A stretch of DNA of 40,692 bases, taken from contig SUXT01000016.1 in the NCBI GenBank assembly GCA_015060835.1, forward strand, positions 1-40,692, in the 5' to 3' direction. How positions within the stretch are numbered: the first letter of the stretch is position 1; every line of letters begins with the position of its first letter. The position numbers and the translations under genes are program-made. The notes below the pieces were generated by a model, which saw only the letters and a program-made list of their open reading frames with translations, was not told where the DNA came from and ran no database searches. Of this stretch, positions 17,254 to 24,409 are shown one piece after another. Source of the DNA: Bacteroidales bacterium. Lineage in GTDB: Bacteria; Bacteroidota; Bacteroidia; Bacteroidales; Bacteroidaceae.

Positions 17254-17910
17254 ATGAATCAAACAAGTAAATATACTCCCGAAGAGGAAAAATTCAACGC
17301 AATATCCCATTCTATTGGAATTGTAACAGGCATTGTCGTATCATTCATCTTTGTTTCAACGGCTTCGCGGCATGGCGATGCGTTGGCAATGCTGGGTGTG
17401 TGGCTATATGTCTTCGGAATGTTGAGTTCGTATATTTTCTCTACACTATATCATGCCAGTCAGCCCCAATCGGGACTGAAGCAGATATTCCGCCGTTTCG
17501 ACCATGCTGCAATCTATTGGCACATAGCGGGCAGTTATTCGCCCATAACACTCATTGCCCTGCGCGACTCCGGCTATTGGGGATGGGGACTCTTCGTCTT
17601 TGTATGGCTCTGTGCCATCGTCGGTACGCTTACAAGTTTCTTCAATCTCAAGAAACACAACCGCATAGAGACATTGTGCTATGTGCTTATGGGGCTTGTT
17701 GTGCTTGTGGCATTCAAAGCCCTGCTCGATGCTGTGGAGTTCAGCGTGGTAGCGTGGCTCATAGCCGAGGGTGTCTGCTACATTGCAGGGGCAGTGCTCT
17801 ACAGTATACACAAGGTGAAGTTTATGCACTCTATCTTTCATCTTTTTGTGTTAGCAGGGACAATATGTCATCTCATTGTTGTGTGGAAGGTGTTGCAGAC
17901 CTTGTGCTGA
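17254..17910 (+). CDS. Haemolysin III / PAQR-like membrane protein
   Basis: A 218-residue protein with seven predicted membrane helices. Family motifs are present: an early HSIG helix (about residue 20), STLYHAS, FRRFDHAAIYWHIAGSY and a late HSIFHLFVL; the histidines form the zinc-like site of the PAQR fold. Bacterial members (YqfA/TrhA type) affect membrane energetics and lipid homeostasis; the haemolysin name is historical. The ATG at 17254 is chosen because the open frame upstream of it runs inside ogt. The gap to ogt is 16 bp and to the peptidase 34 bp, so it belongs to the run starting at 14208. Confidence 0.9.
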   Translation: MNQTSKYTPEEEKFNAISHSIGIVTGIVVSFIFVSTASRHGDALAMLGVWLYVFGMLSSYIFSTLYHASQPQSGLKQIFRRFDHAAIYWHIAGSYSPITLIALRDSGYWGWGLFVFVWLCAIVGTLTSFFNLKKHNRIETLCYVLMGLVVLVAFKALLDAVEFSVVAWLIAEGVCYIAGAVLYSIHKVKFMHSIFHLFVLAGTICHLIVVWKVLQTLC

Positions 17911-17944
17911 TACAGTAAATCATAAAATATCACAAATTGACACT

Positions 17945-20188
17945 ATGAAAAACAATACAATTATTCTGATAGCCATTGCGCTTACAACCATGCTCTGCGA
18001 TGCAGTTGCCCAGGGCACGGTAGAGGACTACAAGCGTGCCTACTCAATGTACCACAAGTACAGTGGAAAAACCTTCTATTCGGGAGTTTCGCCTCATTGG
18101 ATAGGCAATACCCATAAGTTCTGGTATACGCGCAATACCCCCGATGGTACCGTCTATGTAATTGTTGATGCCGACAAAAAAGAGCGACACGAACTGTTCG
18201 ATCATCAACTGTTGGCTGCTGCGTTGTCCGAAAAGAGCCGCAAAAATGTAAGTCCGGCAAATCTTAATCTATCGCAACTGACAACTACTGACAGCGCCGA
18301 CACGCTCTATTTTCAATTTTCCGGCCGTCGTTGGATGTACGATAAACAGCATAATGCACTTGCCGACCGTGGTGAAATACACCGTCGCCAGGGGCGTCAG
18401 CGCCATTGGATGGAGCGCGACGACGAAAAGGAGGCTGCTCCTGTAACATCGCCCGACGGAAAATATACGGCATACATTAAGGAGCACAACATTTATGTGA
18501 AAGAACTTTCAACAGGCAAAGAACGTCAATTGAGCATAGACGGCACCATCGGAAACTACTATTCGGCATATATACGTTGGTCGCCCGACAGCCGCAAGTT
18601 GGCATCCTGCAAAATACGCCCCACCGAGAAACGCTATGTCTACTATGTAGAATCGTCGCCAAGCGACCAGCTTCAGCCTAAACTCCACAAGCAGGAGTAT
18701 GCAAAACCGGGTGACGAACTCCCATTCAAGTTGCCTTGTATCTATCATGTAGAGAGCGGGCAGGCAATCATCCCGTCGAGCGAACTTTTCGCGCAGCAGT
18801 ACGAGATACGCCCTCCACGTTGGGACAGCGACAGCCGCACGCTCACATTCGAGTACAACCAGCGCGGACATCAGGTCTATCGCGTGCTCGAACTCTCGGC
18901 TGAGGATGGCACGGTGCGTCCTGTAATAGAAGAGACAAGCGACAAATATGTCAATTACAGCCGTTACTTCCGCCACGACCTGCGCGATGGGAAGCATATA
19001 ATATGGATGAGCGAGCGCGACAATTGGAATCATCTTTATATGTATGACCGCACAACGGGTACCCCAACGCATCAGATAACTAAGGGCGAGTGGTATGTTC
19101 GTGACATTCTCCGTGTAGATGAAGAAGAGCGTATGATATACTTCTCGGCCAATGGAGTGAAAAAGAACGAGGACCCCTATCACATACGTTACTACCGCAT
19201 AGGCTTTGACGGCAAGGGATTCACCGATCTTACACCAGCCAAAGGTATGCATACGGCCACCTTCTCGCGCGATATGAAATATCTGGTCGATGTCTGTTCC
19301 ACTGTAACAGATGCCCCCGAAGCTGTATTGCGCAACGATGATGGTAAAAAAGTTATGGAACTTGAAACTGCCGACATCAGCCGTCTGCTCGCCGAGGGTT
19401 GGAAAGCTCCCGAAGTTTTCACTGCCAAAGGACGCGACGGAAAGAGTGATATGTGGGGATTGATAGTGCGTCCGTCGAATTTCGACCCGGCAAAGAAATA
19501 TCCCATTATAGAGTACATTTATCAAGGTCCCGGCAGCCACTATGTACCCAAGAAATTCACTCCTTACGACTGGAACATGACTTCAATTGCAGAGCTTGGA
19601 TTTATTGTGGTGATGGTAGACGGAATGGGGACATCGTTCCGTTCGCGCGAATTTGAGAATATCTGCTACCGCAATCTTCAGGATGCCGGATTGCCCGATC
19701 ATATAGCGTGGATTAAGGCTGCTGCAAAGAAGTATCCTTACATGGATATTGAGCGCGTAGGCATATATGGCTGTTCGGCAGGTGGGCAGGAATCAACTAC
19801 TGCTGTGCTCCATTATCCCGATTTCTACAAGGCTGCATATTCGGCTTGCGGCTGCCACGATAATCGTATGGACAAAATATGGTGGAACGAACAGTGGCTG
19901 GGCTACCCTGTGGGCGAGCAATACAAAAAGAGCTCCAATGTTGAGAATGCTCACCTTTTGCGTCGTCCGCTGATGCTTGTCGTAGGAGAGATGGACGATA
20001 ATGTGGATCCTGCATCTACCATGCAGCTTGCAAACGCCTTGATAAAGGCCGGTAAGGATTTTGAGCTTGTAGTAATTCCCGGAGCACGCCACACGATGGG
20101 CGAATCTTTCGGCGAGCACAAAAGATACGATTTCTTTGTCAGACATCTTTTGGGTGTTGAGCCGCCGAAGTGGGATGAGATAAAATAG
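17945..20188 (+). CDS. S9 family dipeptidyl peptidase (DPP4-like)
   Basis: A 747-residue secreted peptidase. Residues 1-22 form a signal peptide (IILIAIALTTMLCDAVAQ). A DPP4-type beta-propeller occupies about 40-490, including WMSERDNWNHLYMYD. The C-terminal alpha/beta-hydrolase domain follows. The nucleophile is Ser611 in GCSAGGQ, with acid D684/D685 in GEMDDNVD and His716 in GARHTMG. Most DPP4 enzymes have GWSYGG; Cys before Ser and Ala after it is a variation. The enzyme probably trims dipeptides in the periplasm for peptide feeding. The ATG at 17945 was used because the signal peptide starts there. It is the last gene of the run; repeat DNA follows. Confidence 0.93.
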   Translation: MKNNTIILIAIALTTMLCDAVAQGTVEDYKRAYSMYHKYSGKTFYSGVSPHWIGNTHKFWYTRNTPDGTVYVIVDADKKERHELFDHQLLAAALSEKSRKNVSPANLNLSQLTTTDSADTLYFQFSGRRWMYDKQHNALADRGEIHRRQGRQRHWMERDDEKEAAPVTSPDGKYTAYIKEHNIYVKELSTGKERQLSIDGTIGNYYSAYIRWSPDSRKLASCKIRPTEKRYVYYVESSPSDQLQPKLHKQEYAKPGDELPFKLPCIYHVESGQAIIPSSELFAQQYEIRPPRWDSDSRTLTFEYNQRGHQVYRVLELSAEDGTVRPVIEETSDKYVNYSRYFRHDLRDGKHIIWMSERDNWNHLYMYDRTTGTPTHQITKGEWYVRDILRVDEEERMIYFSANGVKKNEDPYHIRYYRIGFDGKGFTDLTPAKGMHTATFSRDMKYLVDVCSTVTDAPEAVLRNDDGKKVMELETADISRLLAEGWKAPEVFTAKGRDGKSDMWGLIVRPSNFDPAKKYPIIEYIYQGPGSHYVPKKFTPYDWNMTSIAELGFIVVMVDGMGTSFRSREFENICYRNLQDAGLPDHIAWIKAAAKKYPYMDIERVGIYGCSAGGQESTTAVLHYPDFYKAAYSACGCHDNRMDKIWWNEQWLGYPVGEQYKKSSNVENAHLLRRPLMLVVGEMDDNVDPASTMQLANALIKAGKDFELVVIPGARHTMGESFGEHKRYDFFVRHLLGVEPPKWDEIK

Positions 20189-20267
20189 CGTAAGGCAGAT
20201 CAAGAGAGGGTGTATAAACGAATGATTTTCTATAATTTAGAAGCTGTTTGAATTTTATTTTAATAAG

Positions 20268-20402
20268 ATAGGCTGCACTCGCATTGCAATTGTAAGCAAG
20301 CTTACATTGCGCTCGTTTGCACTATCTTTAAATAAGATAGGCTGCGCCTCGGAATAATATTCAAGTAAACTTGATATTCTTCTCTCGGCTTGCACTATCT
20401 TT
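20268..20402. repeat. Tandem AAGATAG...CTATCTT hairpin modules
   Basis: Two adjacent units begin with AAGATAGGCTGC and end with TTGCACTATCTT. The first has an inner palindrome TGTAAGCAAGCTTACA (about 20296-20311). The second has TCAAGTAAACTTGA (about 20361-20374). Ends and layout are constant while the inner palindrome differs. The last 17 bases match the porQ upstream region, and a related piece lies at about 8010-8060. Confidence 0.7.
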
Positions 20403-20555
20403 CGGAATTGTTTGAGAGCTATTCAATAACATTAAATAGACTCAATCGACGACAAACCGAGCGCTATTCAAGCTCGCTTGAAAATAGCTGAGGTGCGAAG
20501 GAGATAAACTCTATTAAATAAGCCGAAATAAACAGCGCAAATATAGAATTATTTT

Positions 20556-21199
20556 TATTACTGTCCGGTAAACGCATTTAAGCTGTTTTAAATTCAAGAT
20601 TTAAGCTTGTATAAGCCCCAGTTCCTTTATTAATGCAAATATGAGTGCAATGATTTAAACGGAAAGATAATATTTTTATTATTAGTGTCCGGTAAACGTA
20701 TTTAAGTCGTTTAAAATTCAATATTTAAGTAACTACAAGCCCCAATTTTTTTATTAAGACAAATTTAAGTCAATGATTGGAACTCCCTCGCCCTGCGGGC
20801 ACTCCCTCTTCAAGAGGGAGAATGTCGTATATTAATAATTTTCAATGATTTACATTCCTCCTCTTGAAGAGGAGGTGGATTCAAAAACTTGTTTTTGAAG
20901 ACGGAGGAGTTCAAAACATCAGCAGAATAAAAATTAACTGGACACTAATATATTTTTATATTACTCCCCAGACTTTGCTGGTGAGTCATTTAAACTCCTC
21001 CTCTTGGATAAGAGGAGGTGGATTCAACCGCAAAAGCGGTTGAAGACGGAGGAGTTTGAAACTATTGCTTGTGTTTTCATTCAAACTCCCTCCCCCTTTG
21101 GGTACTCCCTCTTATCCAAGAGGGAGAGTTGTTTACCTAGTTTTTGAAGACAGAAGAGTTCAAAACATAAGTAGAATAAAAATTTACCGGACAGCAATA
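20556..21199. mobile_element. MITE-like element with 9-bp target duplication (outer)
   Basis: The terminal inverted repeats TATTACTGTCCGGT (20556-20569) and ACCGGACAGCAATA (21186-21199) differ at one position. The flanking target duplication AATTATTTT is perfect (20547-20555 and 21200-21208), and the uninterrupted copy at 34609-34802 has this 9-mer only once. No transposase frame is inside. It contains a second member of the family at 20680-20950 plus hairpin modules at 21023-21044 and about 21081-21105. Confidence 0.92.
20680..20950. mobile_element. MITE-like element with 9-bp target duplication (inner)
   Basis: A 271-bp element with perfect 11-bp ends TATTAGTGTCC / GGACACTAATA and a perfect 9-bp duplication TATTTTTAT at 20671-20679 and 20951-20959. 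The left subterminal region (AAACGTATTTAA through ACAAGCCCC) matches the left end of the outer element and the right end of the 26.4-kb element. The interior holds a GCCC/GGGC hairpin (20790-20800), CTCCTCTTGAAGAGGAG, and the TTCAAAAAC/GTTTTTGAA hairpin (20880-20899). It codes for no protein. Confidence 0.93.
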
Positions 21200-21239
21200 A
21201 ATTATTTTCTAATAAAATTCAAACAGCTTCTTAACATTC

Positions 21240-21517
21240 CTCCTCTTGAAGAGGCTAATCTTTGTACACATCTTTTAGCTTTTGTACTTTTGCTAATCTC
21301 TTTTAAATATGAAACTTAAAGAGCTGTCCCTCTTTAAGGGGGACGAGAGATTTTTTCCATTGGAAAAATCTCGGAGGGGGTTCTTAACCTATCGTACTAC
21401 AATAAACCGTACTACGCGAGGAAAACCCCTCCGTCTTCAAAAACTATCGTTTTTGAATCCACCTCCCCTTTAAGGGCAGGAACTTTTTTGACGAGCTATT
21501 TTGTTGATATTTAGAAG
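21240..21517 (-). repeat. About 280-bp dispersed repeat, copy 2 (inverted)
   Basis: The reverse complement of this stretch aligns with 172-450. Its hairpins are at 21436-21457 (TTCAAAAAC/GTTTTTGAA with GATA-type loop) and 21347-21372 (GAGATTTTT/AAAAATCTC). In copy 1 the second hairpin is GAACTTTTTT/AAAAAAGTTC, so the paired bases changed on both arms together. The remaining 21518-21606 shows nothing I can identify. Confidence 0.8.
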
Positions 21518-21606
21518 TATAACGCTAATGATTTGAGGTCTCCATGAATATATACTGTACTTGCTGTAAAAACATAGAAGTAAACTTCATGTTTCTTGCC
21601 CGTTTG

Positions 21607-22728
21607 TCAGTATATTTTCCCTCCTGTGACGAAATCCATAATGGTATCTACCGCTTCGTCGGGGTCGTCTGTTAGCGAGAGCAACAGGTTCTTGTAACAT
21701 CCATTGCAGTGCAGGTTCTTGAGCATTGAGTATACCGGGAATTTCTCTCTCCAATATCTGCTGCCGAAGAAGACCATAGGGCTGGCATATCCACAGGTGA
21801 GATAGTGGTTCTGTGCCGCATCTTGAAAAATCTCTTGCATGGTGCCGGCGCTTCCGGGAGAGTATATCACTCCTCCCTTTGCAATGGTCAGAAGGCCATC
21901 CTCGCGTATGCTGTTGTCGAAATATTTTGCGATGTGCGTGGCAAATGGTGTTGCTGGTTCGTGCCCGTAGAACCATGTAGGAATACCTATACTCTTGTAG
22001 TCCTCGATGCGTGGCAACCGTTCCATCACTTCAAATGACGATTCAAGCCATCCATTCTCCTTGTACGAGGGCGCGGATGACAGAATGTTCAGAGCCTCAT
22101 CCAAAGCCTCGTCGGAGCGTCCTGCCAACCATGCGCCCAGATGGGTAGCTTCCATTGCTCCCGGGCCGCCACCTGTAACCATGATGGCGCCGCGTTCCGT
22201 AAGGTGCTTGCCCATAATAGCTACACTCCTATAGTGTTTCTCTGTACGCAGCAGGGCATGTCCGCCCATAACAGCTACCACGCTGCGTTCATCGTAGTGT
22301 GAAAGCATGTCGTGCAATGCATCGCTTATAGAGTGGTCGTGCAGTGTGCGTGCCAAAGTCTCGGCTATATCCCTTGCCTGCTTCCCTTTGTTAATATAAT
22401 GGGCATACACCTTTGTGTCGTAACAGGATGAGTAGCTCTCGGGGATTGCGGGATTGTATCCATCGTAGAGCTCTGCGGGGGAGTACAGTTGTGCACGGAA
22501 GATGTTGTATGGCATATTCATTTTGGGGAATATATAACAATCCTCATCGAGGCATCGGTGCACCTCTTTCGGCAACGAACAACCCATAAATATACAATCG
22601 CAGAAGCGACACTGTATAGCTTCGCGTCTGAACTCTATATTCTGAAAAGCATAATGTCTGAATATGTGCCCGGGAACCATCAGTCCGGCAATATCCTCGT
22701 ATTTTTCAATTTCTATATAATTATCCAT
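21607..22728 (-). CDS. Divergent LOG-family (Rossmann nucleotide-binding) protein
   Basis: A 373-residue protein. Residues from about 150 onward form a Rossmann fold like LOG/lysine-decarboxylase-like proteins: GGGPGAMEATHLGAW is the nucleotide-binding motif and PGSAGTMQEIFQ replaces the usual PGGxGTxxE signature while keeping the Gly-Thr and Glu. LOG enzymes are phosphoribohydrolases acting on nucleoside monophosphates. The first 140 residues are an extra domain rich in cysteine (CRFCDCIFMGC, then two more Cys) that could bind metal; another CNGC pair lies near the C-terminus. It stands alone between repeats and the lipoprotein cassette. The nucleotide-hydrolase role is inferred from the fold only. 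Confidence 0.75.
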   Translation of the reverse strand: MDNYIEIEKYEDIAGLMVPGHIFRHYAFQNIEFRREAIQCRFCDCIFMGCSLPKEVHRCLDEDCYIFPKMNMPYNIFRAQLYSPAELYDGYNPAIPESYSSCYDTKVYAHYINKGKQARDIAETLARTLHDHSISDALHDMLSHYDERSVVAVMGGHALLRTEKHYRSVAIMGKHLTERGAIMVTGGGPGAMEATHLGAWLAGRSDEALDEALNILSSAPSYKENGWLESSFEVMERLPRIEDYKSIGIPTWFYGHEPATPFATHIAKYFDNSIREDGLLTIAKGGVIYSPGSAGTMQEIFQDAAQNHYLTCGYASPMVFFGSRYWREKFPVYSMLKNLHCNGCYKNLLLSLTDDPDEAVDTIMDFVTGGKIY

Positions 22729-22764
22729 TCCCCTAATTGTGAAAATTGACCGAGAAACAGCTTC

Positions 22765-23259
22765 TTATTTGTAAACGAAGTATGGTTTCTCGAAAAATTT
22801 GTAGTTCTTGTGCGATTCGCGTTTGAAGACCATGCGCTTGGGGATGTTGATGCCGTCGCTCAGTTCTGTTTTCCACACAAGAGTATTCTTGTTCTTTAGC
22901 CTAAGTGATATTTTCTTGTATCTTACATTGTCATCCTTGCTCATGGGAGAGTGTGAATATACCGCTTTTGCCCTGTTTTCGTCGGGCATAGGCATGGAAA
23001 TGTCTGCCTGCATTGTCCCGTCCTTACCTTCGTATGGGATAAAAAGCCATGCGTATCTGAATTTACCATATACGGATATTAGCAGCGAGTCGTTGCGCTC
23101 GCCGATGTAAAGGCACGAAATACCCTTTTCGCCCTTTGGTTGCCACATCCATTTACCGATAAAGGGCGATGCGGCATTGTCGCCTTCGCCATTGTTCCTA
23201 AGCGATGCGCAGGACGAAAATAGTAGCGTCAGCGCGAATATGTAAATCACTCTTTTCAT
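22765..23259 (-). CDS. Lipoprotein paralogue 1 of hydrolase cassette
   Basis: A 164-residue lipoprotein: residues 1-16 are a signal peptide and the lipobox FSSC puts the lipidated Cys at 17. The mature region has motifs shared with its two upstream neighbours: SPFIGKWMW, IGERNDSLLI, NTLVW and a final P-x-RMVFKR. This suggests a small beta-rich, lipocalin- or inhibitor-like fold. The residues after Cys (ASLRN) lack the acidic surface-export pattern known in Bacteroidetes, so it probably faces the periplasm (inference). Its start overlaps the previous stop in an ATGA. It is the most diverged of the three paralogues. I do not recognise a named family. Confidence 0.78.
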   Translation of the reverse strand: MKRVIYIFALTLLFSSCASLRNNGEGDNAASPFIGKWMWQPKGEKGISCLYIGERNDSLLISVYGKFRYAWLFIPYEGKDGTMQADISMPMPDENRAKAVYSHSPMSKDDNVRYKKISLRLKNKNTLVWKTELSDGINIPKRMVFKRESHKNYKFFEKPYFVYK

Positions 23260-23810
23260 GGTTGCTTCTTGGATTCTATGTATACAGCTTCTATATTATC
23301 GGAGAATTTTCTGTTTTTGTCGTGTTCGCGTTTAAGTACCATTTGCATCGGAACATAAAAGGCTTCGCTTTTTTTTGTGGACCATACTAAAGTGTTATTA
23401 TCCATCAGCTTTATTGTTACTGAATCGAACAAGTGGTATCCTGACATTGAGCACTCTCTGCAAAAAACTGCGTTTATGGTATTTTGACCTTTAGGTATGG
23501 CAATACATATTTCGGGAATATATAAACCTTTGCCATCCTTCTCGGTGCAATGGATTCTGTTTCCATAATCAAGAATAGAGCGTATTCCAATCATCAACGA
23601 GTCGTTGCGCTCGCCAATATCAATGAGTGCGCTTCTTACTCCATTTTTGTTGCGTACCCATTGCCATCGTCCTACGAATGGGGATTGGCCTTCGCTTTTT
23701 ATCTTGTATGTGCTCTCTTTTTCGTATAAGTGCGAGTAGTCTTTGTCTATTAGGGATTTACACGATGCAGCAAGAACTACAAGCGAGATTATTATAATAT
23801 ATTTTTTCAT
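23256..23810 (-). CDS. Lipoprotein paralogue 2 of hydrolase cassette
   Basis: A 184-residue lipoprotein with the signal peptide IIIISLVVLAASC and lipidated Cys17. It is clearly the sister of the next upstream gene: both share LYEKESTYK, GQSPFVG-W-WV, IGERNDSLMIGI, NTINAV and QMVLKR. It overlaps the following paralogue by 4 bp and lies 38 bp after the preceding one. The fold looks beta-rich and no catalytic motif is seen. Tandem duplication within the cassette is the simplest origin. Function unknown; inhibition of the linked peptidoglycan hydrolase is a hypothesis. Confidence 0.8.
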   Translation of the reverse strand: MKKYIIIISLVVLAASCKSLIDKDYSHLYEKESTYKIKSEGQSPFVGRWQWVRNKNGVRSALIDIGERNDSLMIGIRSILDYGNRIHCTEKDGKGLYIPEICIAIPKGQNTINAVFCRECSMSGYHLFDSVTIKLMDNNTLVWSTKKSEAFYVPMQMVLKREHDKNRKFSDNIEAVYIESKKQP

Positions 23811-23848
23811 GCTTCTTGTTTATGATGTTCCGCTAATAGGCTGGAATG

Positions 23849-24397
23849 TTACTTCTGAACTTCCTTATAAACTTCATCTATTTCATTGGAGAATTCCATA
23901 TTTTCATTGTTCACCCGTTTGAGAACCATTTGTCGCGGCAATTCCCAATATTCCCCACCGGCTGTTAAAAATACTAATGTATTTTTATTCATAAGTTTTA
24001 TTGTTACCGAATCGAAATATGCTACTTTAATTCGTGAATCTTCTTGACAATAAACAGCATTTATCGTATTTCCTCTCTTTGGGTTGGCTATACATACATC
24101 AGGGATGGTTTTACCGTCATTATCACACGATGAAGTTGAAACCCAATTGCCATAATTCAAGACTGCGCATATTCCAATCATCAAAGAATCATTGCGCTCA
24201 CCAATAAATATACGTATATTTCTTACACCGGGTTTGTCGTAAACCCAATCCCATGTTCCTACAAAGGGTGATTGACCGGTCTCTTTTACTTTGTAAGTGC
24301 TCTCCTTTTCATATAATTTATTATACTTCTTTGTTTTTAAGGATGCACATCCCATAAGGCATAATACGAGTAGTATTACTGTGATAATTCTGTTCAT
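23849..24397 (-). CDS. Lipoprotein paralogue 3 of hydrolase cassette
   Basis: A 182-residue lipoprotein. Its signal peptide (ITVILLVLCLMGC) also places the lipidated Cys at residue 17, and ASLKTKKYNKLYEKESTYK follows. Shared motifs with paralogue 2 run along the whole length (SPFVGTWDWV, IGERNDSLMIGI, GNTINAVY, VTIKLM-KNTLV, RQMVLKR). It is the first lipoprotein after the GH108 hydrolase, only 12 bp downstream, so they are cotranscribed. The DNA is visibly more AT-rich than the housekeeping genes. Two extra cysteines (in SCDN and YCQED) might form a disulfide. Confidence 0.8.
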   Translation of the reverse strand: MNRIITVILLVLCLMGCASLKTKKYNKLYEKESTYKVKETGQSPFVGTWDWVYDKPGVRNIRIFIGERNDSLMIGICAVLNYGNWVSTSSCDNDGKTIPDVCIANPKRGNTINAVYCQEDSRIKVAYFDSVTIKLMNKNTLVFLTAGGEYWELPRQMVLKRVNNENMEFSNEIDEVYKEVQK

Positions 24398-24409
24398 AAT
24401 ATCAAATTA

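Larger units (their letters stand above)
20237..21233. mobile_element. Palindromic element copy B, split by a MITE
   Basis: The left end TTAGAAGCTGTTTGAATTTT (20237-20256) and the right end ending near 21233 are inverted repeats, identical in type to the intact copy at 34609-34802. Interior pieces also match: a block around GGAATTGTTTGAGAGCTAT (20403-20421) and AACAGCGCAAATATAGAATT (20531-20550). Relative to the intact copy it carries a hairpin pair near 20268-20402 and a 644-bp MITE at 20556-21199. Confidence 0.85.

Noticed and set aside
18509-19540. 343-codon open frame antisense to the S9 peptidase
   Set aside because: It is a shadow: the plus strand has a complete DPP4-like protein with signal peptide and catalytic triad, and the antisense translation shows no family motif.
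20189-21606. Possible CRISPR array
   Set aside because: The repeats are unequal, palindromic, in mixed orientation and lack regular spacers; no cas genes are in the window.
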